A DNA stretch of 7,962 nucleotides from Sporomusaceae bacterium (GCA_022839045.1 JALHDI010000078.1:25275-33236), one strand, 5' to 3'. Positions 1 to 7,809 are shown, numbered from the stretch's first letter. Made by a program: numbers and translations. Notes: generated by a model not told the origin, from the sequence alone.

Positions 1-624
1 GGTGTCCAGCGCCTTCTTGATGCTGTCCATGGGCAACACTTCCGTGGCGGCGATGATCGCGCCGAGGATGATGATGTTGAAAACCCGCGGATGCAGCTCG
101 TTCTTGGCCAGATCGTTGGCGGGGCAGGCGATGATCTTCTTCACGTTGGTCGGGAGATCGGCGGGGTCGACGCCGGGGCCGGGTTTGGTGAACGAACAGG
201 TCTTGGGCTCGCCGGCGATCAGCTCCTGCTGCAGGTCGGCGTTGGCCGCGTCCGCCGTCGGGCAGGGCGGAGTCACGTCGAAATACTGCATGCCGACGAC
301 ATTGTCGTTGACCTCGGCTTCCTGGACGAGGGAATTATCGTAGATATACACCGTGTTCTTACCGGCGTGCATCTTGGTCCGTTTAACCGCGCGCGGGCTC
401 AGCGGAATGAGGATATCCGCCTCCACGAACTTGGGCGCGCCGATCGCGCCGTCGGAAATCTGCACGAAAGCGATCGAAACGCCGCCCCGCTGCTCGACGC
501 CGAAGTTGGGAATATACAGGGCGTTTTTGCCTTCCTCGTTGGCCGCCTCGGCCAAAATCTCGGCAATCGACTGAACGCCTTGCCCGCCTTCACCGGCCAG
601 GGCTATTTTCACGACTTTTGCCAT
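1..624 (-). CDS. 2-oxoacid:ferredoxin oxidoreductase, gamma subunit (3' end cut by window)
   Basis: This is the gamma subunit of a thiamine-diphosphate-dependent 2-oxoacid:ferredoxin oxidoreductase. The enzyme converts a 2-oxoacid plus CoA to acyl-CoA and CO2 while reducing ferredoxin in the cytoplasm. I translated the frame by hand from the ATG at 624: 208 codons are open and no stop is reached before the window edge. The N-terminus has the glycine-rich signature GEGGQGVQS (residues 11-19) and the family stretch NFGVEQRGG (about 39-47). Near the visible end GAIIAATEVLP is typical of the C-terminal part of this domain, so only a small part should be missing. The start lies one base after the beta stop codon (TAA-G-ATG) and its ribosome binding site AAGGAGGG sits inside the end of the beta gene, so translation is probably coupled. 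The substrate cannot be read from the sequence. Confidence 0.9.
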   Translation of the reverse strand, partial: MAKVVKIALAGEGGQGVQSIAEILAEAANEEGKNALYIPNFGVEQRGGVSIAFVQISDGAIGAPKFVEADILIPLSPRAVKRTKMHAGKNTVYIYDNSLVQEAEVNDNVVGMQYFDVTPPCPTADAANADLQQELIAGEPKTCSFTKPGPGVDPADLPTNVKKIIACPANDLAKNELHPRVFNIIILGAIIAATEVLPMDSIKKALDT

Positions 625-625
625 C

Positions 626-1399
<774 letters not shown>

Positions 1400-1417
1400 G
1401 CTATCTTCCCCCTGCCA

Positions 1418-2491
1418 TCACAGTTTGTTGTATTCTTCCACGAGTTCTTCGGTGGTGATGCCGATCCCGGGACGGAGCATCGGCACGATCTCGGCCTTGC
1501 CGCCGCAAACGGCGATCTGCACCATCTTCAGCAGCTGGCCGTAGGCAGACTCGGCCACGACCACCTTCTTGGCGTTCTTGACCGCGTCGGCGAGCTGCTT
1601 TTCCGGGAAGGGGCGAACAGTAATGGGGCGGAAGATACCGACCTTTTTGCCCTGGGCCCTAAGCTCGTCGATGGCACCGATGGCGGCGCGAGCGACGACG
1701 CCGTGGCAGACGAACACCACGTCGGCGTCCTGGCAGTCCTTCTCATACCACTCGACCACTTTGGGGGCCATGGCGTCCCAGTCGCGCTGGTTGGCCATAA
1801 CGACCTCGTAAAGCTCCTCCTCGGTGTTGTAGGTATTGCGGAGGTGCTTGAACTGCTTGCCGGGCTTGGACTCGCCGACCATCGGCTCGGTCGGGACCAG
1901 CTTGACGCCCTTCGAGTCGGCGTCGTAAATGGTCAGCGGCTCGCGCATCTTGGCCTGGTAGCCGTCGCCGAGCACGAAGGTCGGAAAACGGTAGGTCCAG
2001 GCAGCGTTGAACGCCTTGAGCGTATAATCGAACAACTCCTGGTGGGTAGCGGTCGAATAAACGATGCGGTGGCCTTCGCCGTTGCCGCCGAAACAGGTGA
2101 GGGTGGTTTCCTGCTGGGCGTAGATAACGGTAGCCGTCGACGGGCCGCCCCGCTGCTGGATCACGTACACCGCGGGCAGGCGCATCATCTCGGCCATCAC
2201 TGCGGATTCCTGCATCAGCACGTTGCCCGGGCCGGCGGTCGCGGTGAACGACTTGCGGCCGGTCATGACGCCGCCGAGCATCGTAAAGCCGGCGGAAATC
2301 TCGTCCTCGGTCTGGAGGAAGCGCTTGCCGTATTTCGGCGCGAGCCTCGTCCAGTAATGCATGATCTCGTTCTGGGGAGTGATGGGGTACCCGTACATGA
2401 TGTCGACCTTCGCTGCCACGGCAGCCCAGGCAACAACCTCGTTGCCCGTCATGAATACTCTCTGTTCACCTTGCAGTGAAACTTCGGCCAT
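1418..2491 (-). CDS. 2-oxoacid:ferredoxin oxidoreductase, alpha subunit
   Basis: This 357-residue protein carries the pyrimidine-binding domain and the transketolase C-terminal-like domain of 2-oxoacid:ferredoxin oxidoreductases. Visible signatures are YGYPITPQNE (33-42), the TEDE acidic motif (61-64) expected to contact the TPP pyrimidine, TATAGPG (83-89), QQRGGPST (112-119), and FRPITVRPFPE (287-297) in the C-terminal domain. The frame stays open further upstream to 2710, but that extension is arginine/proline-rich and has no family likeness. The ATG at 2491 has a near-perfect Shine-Dalgarno AGGAGGT nine bases upstream and gives the usual length, so I chose it. It heads the alpha-beta-gamma operon behind a gene-free leader of about 450 bases. 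No ferredoxin-like delta subunit lies upstream of it. Proximity to a phosphate acyltransferase gene suggests a branched-chain or similar 2-oxoacid substrate (VorB-like), but this is only context. Confidence 0.93.
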   Translation of the reverse strand: MAEVSLQGEQRVFMTGNEVVAWAAVAAKVDIMYGYPITPQNEIMHYWTRLAPKYGKRFLQTEDEISAGFTMLGGVMTGRKSFTATAGPGNVLMQESAVMAEMMRLPAVYVIQQRGGPSTATVIYAQQETTLTCFGGNGEGHRIVYSTATHQELFDYTLKAFNAAWTYRFPTFVLGDGYQAKMREPLTIYDADSKGVKLVPTEPMVGESKPGKQFKHLRNTYNTEEELYEVVMANQRDWDAMAPKVVEWYEKDCQDADVVFVCHGVVARAAIGAIDELRAQGKKVGIFRPITVRPFPEKQLADAVKNAKKVVVAESAYGQLLKMVQIAVCGGKAEIVPMLRPGIGITTEELVEEYNKL

Positions 2492-2500
2492 AAAACAGCC

Positions 2501-2507
2501 ACCTCCT
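2501..2507 (-). promoter_or_regulatory. Shine-Dalgarno of the alpha subunit gene
   Basis: AGGAGGT on the minus strand lies nine bases before the ATG at 2491. It is a full match to the core anti-Shine-Dalgarno complement and decides the start against the longer open frame reaching 2710. Confidence 0.85.
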
Positions 2508-2645
2508 GAAAATAATATGACCTCCGGACGCTGAAATAACCAGCCTGTCCCGCCGCGTTCCGCCGAACCCTGCCGTGCGCCCTCTCTCGGGCCGGCGCCG
2601 CGCCGCGGGCAGCCGCTTCTCCCCGGACGCTGACCCTGTTTGCGC

Positions 2646-2698
2646 ATAGGCGTAAGAGCGCAGTCCGTTACGCGGATTGCGCTCAGACTGCGACCTAT
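2646..2698 (-). other. Structured leader element upstream of the oxidoreductase operon
   Basis: The minus-strand RNA can fold into a two-part stem. The outer helix pairs AUAGG (2698-2694) with CCUAU (2650-2646) and continues with a CG/CG step after a bulged U. The inner helix pairs GAGCGCA (2684-2678) with UGCGCUC (2662-2656), then after a single A/C mismatch pairs UCCG (2676-2673) with CGGA (2667-2664), closing a five-base loop CGUAA. That gives about 18 pairs in 53 bases. No U-tract follows, so it is not a simple Rho-independent terminator. I do not recognise it as a named riboswitch or T-box, and no function can be read from it. Confidence 0.45.
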
Positions 2699-2852
2699 CC
2701 TCCGGGGCAAAAGCTCGGTTATTCAGCCATCCGTATATAAAGGCGGGAATCCCGAACCTTCATAACCATTCGTTAGTTTTTACCAATACCGGGCCATAAA
2801 TACGCCCTTGTCAGCGCCACACCCGCGCAGCCCCAAAATTCCAGCGGACAGG

Positions 2853-2863
2853 TGGTCTGACCA
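2853..2863. promoter_or_regulatory. Palindromic operator candidate, FadR/GntR-type TGGTC-T-GACCA
   Basis: This is a perfect 11-base palindrome with one central base. Its TGGTNNNACCA core matches the form bound by FadR-subfamily GntR regulators, such as E. coli FadR and related acyl- or keto-acid-responsive repressors. That is established knowledge of the family; binding here is inference. It lies about 20 bases downstream of the candidate -10 at 2882-2887, where a bound repressor would block transcription. The position ahead of an operon that makes acyl-CoA from 2-oxoacids would suit acyl-CoA or keto-acid control. Confidence 0.45.
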
Positions 2864-2881
2864 GTATTTTTACATACACGT

Positions 2882-2890
2882 ATTCTATCA
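2882..2890 (-). promoter_or_regulatory. Candidate extended -10 promoter for the oxidoreductase operon
   Basis: The minus strand reads TGATAGAAT, a TG-N extension followed by TAGAAT (five of six to TATAAT). No good TTGACA-like -35 lies 16-18 bases upstream, as is tolerated for extended -10 promoters. It sits in the AT-richer part of the intergenic region, just ahead of the palindrome at 2853-2863. Initiation here would give a leader of about 385 bases before the alpha subunit start. Confidence 0.35.
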
Positions 2891-2941
2891 CCGCGGGCAA
2901 ATTCCTCCTGCCGCTGGATAAAATGTACAAAGTTCATTATT

Positions 2942-3825
2942 TCACTTCGCCGTCACGACCCCCAAAGCGATCGACAACATCTTCGACTCGGCGCTGTCGG
3001 CCCGCGAAGTCACGACAACCGGCTTGGCCGCGCCCATCACCAGCCCGGCGATGCGGGCGCGGGCGAAATAGACCATCGACTTGCCGAGCATGTTGCCGGC
3101 CTCGATATCGGGCACCACCAGCACGTCGGCCCTGCCGGCCACCGGGCTCACGATCCCCTTGTGGCGGGCCGCCTCCTCGCTGATCGCGTTGTCGAGCGCC
3201 AGCGGGCCGTCGACGATCGCCCCCTTGATCTGGCCCCGCTCGGCCATCTTCGCCAGCGAGGCCGCCTCCAGCGTTGCCGGCATGCCGGCCTCCACCGTCT
3301 CCACCGCCGCCAGCACGGCCACCCTCACCGGGTCGACCCCCAAAGAGCCCGCCAAAGTGGCGGCGTTGCCGATGATGACCGCCTTGTCGGCCAGCGTCGG
3401 GCTGACGTTCATCGCCGCATCGGTCACGAACAGCAGCCGGTCCCAGCCGGCGAGCTCGATGACGAACACATGACTGAGGAGCGAGCCGGTGCGCAGGCCC
3501 ACCTCCTTGTCCAGCAGGGCGCGCAGGAAATCGCCCGTGCCGATCAGCCCCTTCATCAGCATATCGGCCTGGCCGCTGCCCGTCGCGCCGCCTGCCGGGC
3601 GTCGGGCTCGTGGATCACCTCCACATCGGCGAGGTTCACCCCAATCGTACCCGCCAGCGAACGCAGCTTGGCCTGATCGCCGACCAGCACGAACTCGGCG
3701 ATGCCGCGCTCGCGCGCGTCCCGTACCGCCGTCAGCACCGCGTCGTCGTGCGCCGCCGCCACCGCCACCCGGCGGGGCGGCAGGCTGCGGGCCGCCGTCA
3801 GCAGCTCGTCGAACTTCCTGATCAT
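2942..3825 (-). pseudogene. ptb: Phosphate butyryltransferase-type acyltransferase, broken by a frame change
   Basis: Intact members (PTA/PTB family) exchange CoA on an acyl-CoA for phosphate, giving an acyl phosphate. The N-terminal part starts at the ATG at 3825 (MIRKFDELL), runs through VLVGD and VIHEPDARQAARRA, and then hits TGA at 3558-3556. The remainder continues in another frame from about 3580: SGQADMLMKG, GLRTGSLLSHV, FVTDAAMN, GAIVDGPLALDNAIS, PDIEAGNMLGKSMVYFA and SRADSAESKMLSIAL, ending at the TGA at 2944-2942. Both halves are well conserved. Compared with B. subtilis Ptb, about five residues are missing at the junction. Restoring 16 bases would bring the gene to 900 bases (299 codons plus stop), the usual length. 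The start overlaps the ahbB stop (TGATG), with GGGGAGGGAG as ribosome binding site. It is either a recent true deletion or an assembly error. Acyl substrate is uncertain, and some annotators would name it an enoyl-CoA hydratase/phosphate acetyltransferase. Confidence 0.88.
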
Positions 3826-4301
3826 CACTCTCCCTCCCCGAAATACCGCATACTCGTCTTCTTCCACTCCTTGGTAGAAAACAGCATGACAAATTTGCCC
3901 AGGCCGAGCTCGGCCGCCAGGCCGGCCGCCAGCCGGGAGCATTCCTCGCGGGTATGGCCGTGGAGCATGATATAAAAATTATAGGGCCAGCCGTCCCGCG
4001 GCACGCGCGCGTAGCAGTGCGTCACCGCCGCGCTGGCGGTCATCGCCACCGCCACCTCCTCGAGCCTGGCCGCGGGCACCCGCCAGGCGCACAGCGCGTT
4101 GGCGGCGTAGCCGACCTCGCGGTGCCTCAGCACCGCCCCCATCCGCCGCATCTCGCCCCTCGCCCGGTAGCCCGCCAGCCTCGCCAGCAGCTCCTCCTCA
4201 CCGATCCCCAAGCGCTCGGCCACCGCCTTGTACGGCTCCGGCACCAGCGGCAGATCGTCCTGCATCGCGGCGATTATCTTCCTGTCAAGCTCGTCCAGCA
4301 T
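3825..4301 (-). CDS. ahbB: Siroheme decarboxylase subunit AhbB (Lrp/AsnC-like)
   Basis: AhbB acts with AhbA in the cytoplasm to decarboxylate two acetate side chains of siroheme, giving 12,18-didecarboxysiroheme in the alternative haem pathway. It resembles Lrp/AsnC regulators in fold but acts as an enzyme. From the ATG at 4301 it has 158 residues: a helix-turn-helix-like N-terminus (LDRKIIAAMQDDLPLVPEPY, residues 5-24), MRRMGAVLRHREVGY (51-65), then the diagnostic VTHCYAR (93-99), WPYNFYIMLHGH (105-116) and an EEC (119-121). These are features of the AhbB/NirL type. A GTG at 4307 in the same frame is possible, but the GGAG at nine bases suits the ATG and a start at residue DELDRKI matches AhbA. 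The TGA stop shares one base with the next start, indicating coupling. A plain AsnC regulator is the alternative and is unlikely given the pair and motifs. Confidence 0.87.
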   Translation of the reverse strand: MLDELDRKIIAAMQDDLPLVPEPYKAVAERLGIGEEELLARLAGYRARGEMRRMGAVLRHREVGYAANALCAWRVPAARLEEVAVAMTASAAVTHCYARVPRDGWPYNFYIMLHGHTREECSRLAAGLAAELGLGKFVMLFSTKEWKKTSMRYFGEGE

Positions 4302-4307
4302 CCTCAC

Positions 4308-4760
4308 CTACTCCAGCGTAAAACGCACGTTAACCTTGAACTTCTTCGTCGCCGGCAAATTAAGCAGCCTCTTTATGCCCGGCAAGCGGGCGACGGCGGC
4401 CAGCACCCGCTCCTGGGCGGCCATATTCGGGCTGAGGAGCGCGAACCACAGGTTGTAGTCCCCTTCGCGCTCGTAATTGTGGGTCACGCCGGGATAAGCA
4501 TTCACCGCCACGGCCACCGCCGGCAGCTCGGCCGGCTCGACCGCCAGCGCCACCAGCGTGCTCACGTAGCCCAGCCGGGCCGAGTCGAAAAACGGGCCGA
4601 TGCGGCGGATCAAACCGTTGTCGCGGAGGAACCGCAGCCGCTCGACAACCGTCGCCTCATCGGCGCCGAGGCGTTCGGCCAAAGCCGCGAACGGCCGGGA
4701 AACCAGCGGGATATCGCTCTGGATGATATTCAGCAGCTGCTTGTCGAAATCGTTAAGCAT
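4308..4760 (-). CDS. ahbA: Siroheme decarboxylase subunit AhbA (Lrp/AsnC-like)
   Basis: This is the partner subunit of AhbB and probably forms a heterodimer with it. The 150-residue protein begins MLNDFDKQLLNIIQSDIPLV (1-20) and parallels AhbB through SRPFAALAERLG (21-32), which shows the two arose by duplication. The signature VTHNYEREGDYNLWFALL (92-109) is the AhbA/NirD-type version of the haem-substrate motif. The frame extends to 4781, but the ATG at 4760 has GGGGGG five bases upstream while the earlier start has no ribosome binding site. The TAG stop is six bases before the ahbB ATG. A GC-rich hairpin separates it from engB, so the ahb pair may be expressed at a different level from lon-engB. 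The presence of both subunits implies that siroheme is made elsewhere in the genome and that haem is formed through the AhbCD route; neither is visible here. Confidence 0.87.
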   Translation of the reverse strand: MLNDFDKQLLNIIQSDIPLVSRPFAALAERLGADEATVVERLRFLRDNGLIRRIGPFFDSARLGYVSTLVALAVEPAELPAVAVAVNAYPGVTHNYEREGDYNLWFALLSPNMAAQERVLAAVARLPGIKRLLNLPATKKFKVNVRFTLE

Positions 4761-4781
4761 GGCGCCCCCCGAAATTAACAA

Positions 4782-4805
4782 GGGGCAGACTGGTCAGACT
4801 GCCCC
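4782..4805 (-). terminator. Hairpin between engB and ahbA (possible weak terminator or attenuator)
   Basis: In the minus-strand RNA GGGGCAG (4805-4799) pairs with CUGCCCC (4788-4782), with a U/U mismatch and two more pairs inside. The following bases UUGUUAAUUU are only partly U-rich. It fills most of the 53-base gap and could reduce readthrough into ahbA or stabilise the upstream mRNA end. It starts only nine bases after the engB stop. It is weak as a full terminator. Confidence 0.5.
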
Positions 4806-4813
4806 GTATGCAT

Positions 4814-5446
4814 TCATTTTAGCAAAATATGGCTGATCACGTCAAGCAGCTCGCTCCGCCCCGTCCCGTCCGCCGACGAATAGGCGATGACGTCCGCTCC
4901 CACCGGCAGCGCCAGGCCGGCGCGGATGACCGCCACGCTCTTCCTCGCCGCCTGGCGGGAAAGCTTATCCGTCTTGGTGGCCACCACCTGCACCGGCCGG
5001 CCGAGCTCGGCCAGCCGCCGGTAAGCCTCCTTGTCGCTGTCCATCGGCGGGTGGCGGCTGTCGACCAGCTGGCACACCAGCCTGAGCCGCGGCGACGCGG
5101 CCAGATACTCGTCGATGAACTTCGTCCACTGGCGGCGCACCGTCCGGCCGGCGCGGGCGTAGCCGTAGCCCGGCAGGTCGACCAGCAGGAACTGGCGCCG
5201 CTCCTCCTCGCTGTACTTCAGGGCCACCGAATAGAAATTGATCGTCTGCGTCTTGCCGGGTGTGGCGCTGGTGCGGGCCAGGCCGCCGTGGCGGCAGAGC
5301 GAATTGATCAGCGACGACTTGCCCACGTTCGAGCGGCCGATGAAGGCCACCTCCGCGAAATCCCCCTCCGGGTACTGGTCGGCCCGGACGGCGGACGCCA
5401 GGTAACGGGCGCCCACCACGTTCGGCGCTGCCGCCGTCGTGCTCAT
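4814..5446 (-). CDS. engB: Ribosome biogenesis GTP-binding protein EngB/YsxC
   Basis: EngB (YihA/YsxC) is a small TrmE-Era-type GTPase needed for assembly of the large ribosomal subunit and usually essential. All G motifs are visible in the 210 residues: G1 GRSNVGKS (37-44), the switch I region with TSATPGKTQ (59-67), G3 DLPGYGYAR (90-98), G4 TKTD (157-160) and G5 SSAD (190-193). Length is normal for the family. The ATG overlaps the lon stop by four bases (ATGA), which fixes the start and implies translational coupling. The lon-engB pairing is widespread in Firmicutes and supports both identifications. There are no membrane segments, so it should act in the cytoplasm. Confidence 0.97.
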   Translation of the reverse strand: MSTTAAAPNVVGARYLASAVRADQYPEGDFAEVAFIGRSNVGKSSLINSLCRHGGLARTSATPGKTQTINFYSVALKYSEEERRQFLLVDLPGYGYARAGRTVRRQWTKFIDEYLAASPRLRLVCQLVDSRHPPMDSDKEAYRRLAELGRPVQVVATKTDKLSRQAARKSVAVIRAGLALPVGADVIAYSSADGTGRSELLDVISHILLK

Positions 5447-7758
5447 TGGTCCGCCAGCGCGGCCTTGAGCACCTCGTCCATATGCTCCACCAGGACGAAC
5501 TCCAGGCTGCGCTTCACATTCACGGGGATCTCATCCATATCGCGCTTGTTCTCCTTGGGGAGGACGATCTTCCTGATGCCCACCCGGTGGGCGGCCAGCA
5601 CCTTCTCCTTGATGCCGCCGACCGGCAGCACTCGGCCGCGCAGCGTGATCTCGCCCGTCATGGCGATATCGTTCCTCACCGGCCGGCCGGTCAGGGCCGA
5701 GGCGACCGCCGTCGCCATCGTGATGCCGGCCGACGGGCCATCCTTGGGGATGGCGCCCTCCGGCAGATGGATGTGGATATCGGTCTTCTCGTAAAACTCG
5801 GGGTCGACGCCCAGCTCCTGGGAGCGGCTGCGGATATAGCTGAAGCCCGCCTGGGCCGACTCCTGCATCACCCCGCCGAGTTGGCCGGTGAGGGTCAGCT
5901 TGCCCTTGCCCTTCATCGTCGAGACCTCCACCGCCAGCACGTCGCCGCCCACCTCGGTCCACGCCAGGCCGGTGGCCACCCCCACCTGGAGGTTGCGCTC
6001 CGTCTTGTTGTGGCGGTACTTGGGAGCCCCCAGGAACGTGTGCAAATTCTGGGCGGTGATCTTCACCGCCGTCCGCTTCTCCTGCACGATCTGGCGAGCC
6101 GCCTTGCGGCAGAGGTTGGCGATATTGCGCTCAAGGTTGCGCACCCCGGCCTCGCGGGTATAATCGCGGATGACCTTCTGGATGGTCCCCTCGGAGAAAA
6201 CGATCTGCTTGTCGGTCAGGCCGTGGTCGCGGACCTGCTTGGGGATGAGGTAGCGGACGGCGATCTGGACCTTCTCCTCCTCCGTATAGCCGGCGATGGT
6301 GATCGTCTCCATGCGGTCGAGGAGCGGCCGGGGGATATTGTGCATCACATTGGCCGTCACCACCCACAACACCCGCGACAGGTCGAACGGCACCTCGACG
6401 TAGTGATCGCTGAAAGAGTTGTTCTGCTCGGGATCGAGGACCTCCAGCAGGGCGGCCGACGGGTCGCCGCGGAAATCCGAGCTCATCTTGTCGATCTCGT
6501 CGAGCAGAAAAACGGGGTTCTTCGAGCCCGCGGTGCGCATCCCCTGGATGACCCGCCCCGGCAGCGCCCCCACGTACGTGCGCCGGTGGCCGCGGACCTC
6601 GGCCTCGTCGCGCACCCCGCCCAGCGACACGCGTACGAACTTGCGCTCCATCGCCCGGGCGATCGAGCGGGCCAGCGACGTCTTGCCCACGCCGGGCGGC
6701 CCCACCAGGCAAAGGATCGGGCCCTTCATCTTCTCGGTCAGCTTGCGGATCGACAGGTACTCCAGGATGCGCTCCTTCACCTTCTCCAGGCCGTAGTGGT
6801 CCTCGTCGAGAATCTTCTCGGCGATGCCGATATCGAGGCGGTCGGTCGTCTCCTTCGCCCACGGCAGCGCCAGCAGCCAGTCGAGATAAGTACGGATGAC
6901 GGCGCTCTCGGCCACCATCGGCGGCATCTTCTCCAGCCGCTCGATCTCCTTGGTGACCTTCTCGGCCACCTCTTTGGGCAGCTCCTGCTCCTTCATCCGC
7001 TGGCGGTACTCGTCCGCCTCGGCCATCCGGTCGTCCTTGTCGCCGAGCTCCTTCTGGATCGCCTTCAGCTGCTCGCGCAGGTAATACTCCTTCTGAGTCT
7101 TCTCCATCTGCTTGCGGACGCGGACGTTGATCTTCTTCTCCAATTCGAGGATCTCCATCTCGCGGCCGAGGATGTCGCACAGCCTCTCCAGCCGCTCCTT
7201 CACGTCCACCGCATCCAGCAGCAGCTGCTTATCCTCAATCTTCAGCGCCAGGTGGCTGGCGATAAGGTCGGTCAGCCGCCCCGGCTCCTCGACCATCACC
7301 ACCGACACCAGCGTCTCCGGCGGGATCTTCTTGCTCAGCTTCACCCACTGCTCGAACTGGCTGATCGCCGTGCGGGTAAGCGCCTCCACCTCCGGCGTCT
7401 TAGGCTCGGCCCCGTCGTACTCGCGGATCTCCGCCATGTAAAACGGCTCAAGCTCGGCGTAGCGGACGATCTCCGCGCGGTGGAGGCCCTCCACCAGCAC
7501 GCGGATGGTGCCGCCCGGCAGCTTTAAGAGCTGCTTGATCTCGGCCACCGTGCCGACACTGAAAATATCCTCCGGCAGCGGCTTGTCGTTCTGGGCGTCG
7601 CGCTGGCTGGCCAGCATGATCTGCCGGTCGTGGACCATCGCCTCCTCCAGCGCGCCGATCGACTTCTCGCGGCCGACGTCGAGATGAATAATCATATATG
7701 GAAAAACGAGAATGCCCCGGAGCGGCAGCAACGGCATCTTCCTGAGCTGTTTGGACAA
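5443..7758 (-). CDS. lon: ATP-dependent protease Lon (LonA type)
   Basis: Lon is a cytoplasmic homohexameric AAA+ serine protease that unfolds and degrades damaged and regulatory proteins. The 771-residue product has the expected order: N-terminal substrate-binding domain (about 8-205, starting [15 protein letters not shown]), a coiled-coil linker (about 205-290), the AAA+ module with Walker A GPPGVGKT (353-360) and Walker B VFLLDEID (416-423), and the C-terminal protease domain with KDGPSAG carrying catalytic Ser676 and GGIKEK carrying catalytic Lys719. The Ser-Lys spacing of 43 equals that in E. coli Lon. Length is typical of LonA. The start is a TTG: a GGGGG-containing ribosome binding site lies eight bases before it, whereas the first ATG (codon 8) lies too far away. 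No CIRCE-like heat-shock repeat is apparent upstream. It overlaps engB by four bases. Confidence 0.98.
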   Translation of the reverse strand: MSKQLRKMPLLPLRGILVFPYMIIHLDVGREKSIGALEEAMVHDRQIMLASQRDAQNDKPLPEDIFSVGTVAEIKQLLKLPGGTIRVLVEGLHRAEIVRYAELEPFYMAEIREYDGAEPKTPEVEALTRTAISQFEQWVKLSKKIPPETLVSVVMVEEPGRLTDLIASHLALKIEDKQLLLDAVDVKERLERLCDILGREMEILELEKKINVRVRKQMEKTQKEYYLREQLKAIQKELGDKDDRMAEADEYRQRMKEQELPKEVAEKVTKEIERLEKMPPMVAESAVIRTYLDWLLALPWAKETTDRLDIGIAEKILDEDHYGLEKVKERILEYLSIRKLTEKMKGPILCLVGPPGVGKTSLARSIARAMERKFVRVSLGGVRDEAEVRGHRRTYVGALPGRVIQGMRTAGSKNPVFLLDEIDKMSSDFRGDPSAALLEVLDPEQNNSFSDHYVEVPFDLSRVLWVVTANVMHNIPRPLLDRMETITIAGYTEEEKVQIAVRYLIPKQVRDHGLTDKQIVFSEGTIQKVIRDYTREAGVRNLERNIANLCRKAARQIVQEKRTAVKITAQNLHTFLGAPKYRHNKTERNLQVGVATGLAWTEVGGDVLAVEVSTMKGKGKLTLTGQLGGVMQESAQAGFSYIRSRSQELGVDPEFYEKTDIHIHLPEGAIPKDGPSAGITMATAVASALTGRPVRNDIAMTGEITLRGRVLPVGGIKEKVLAAHRVGIRKIVLPKENKRDMDEIPVNVKRSLEFVLVEHMDEVLKAALADQ

Positions 7759-7766
7759 TTGGTTCG

Positions 7767-7773
7767 CCCCCTT
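7767..7773 (-). promoter_or_regulatory. Ribosome binding site selecting the TTG start of lon
   Basis: AAGGGGG on the minus strand ends eight bases before the TTG at 7758. It supports the rarer TTG start over the ATG seven codons further in. Confidence 0.65.
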
Positions 7774-7809
7774 CGGATTCGCATGGCAATGTTAGTTTCA
7801 ACGTCGCTA

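Larger units (their letters stand above)
2492..2941. other. Gene-free stretch between the acyltransferase and the oxidoreductase operon
   Basis: About 450 bases hold no convincing coding region on either strand. The half nearest the acyltransferase gene (about 2700-2941) is noticeably AT-richer and contains the promoter and operator candidates. The half nearest the alpha subunit gene is GC-rich and full of potential helices: the two-part stem at 2646-2698, a GCCC/GGGC hairpin near 2580-2593, and an 11-base direct repeat at 2524-2534 and 2623-2633. I see no clear terminator behind the acyltransferase stop codon, so readthrough from lon-engB-ahb cannot be excluded. Confidence 0.7.

Noticed and set aside
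2540..2575. T-box-like antiterminator (CGGAACGCGG in the minus-strand leader)
   Set aside because: It resembles the TGGNACCGCG motif only loosely. It lacks the leading T and one C that pair with the tRNA end, and I see no stem I features or following terminator.
2492..2710. N-terminal extension of the alpha subunit to 2710
   Set aside because: The 73 extra residues are arginine/proline/glycine-rich with no family likeness, and AGGAGGT nine bases before 2491 clearly marks the real start.
2738..2760. Hairpin AAGG..CGGG-ATT-CCCG-CCTT followed by TTATATA as terminator or promoter
   Set aside because: The stem is short with a bulge, the following run is not U-rich enough for a terminator, and no acceptable -35 accompanies the TATATA.
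3825..4760. Two AsnC/Lrp-family transcription regulators
   Set aside because: The paired arrangement and the HNYxR..YNLWF and HCYxR..WPYN motifs are those of siroheme decarboxylase subunits, not of DNA-binding regulators.
5446..7527. Plus-strand open frame of 693 codons opposite lon
   Set aside because: It is entirely antisense to a full-length Lon with all catalytic motifs. Its composition (Leu, His, Arg, Asp, Ala repeats) is the mirror of charged Lon codons, and there is no plausible ribosome binding site or domain.
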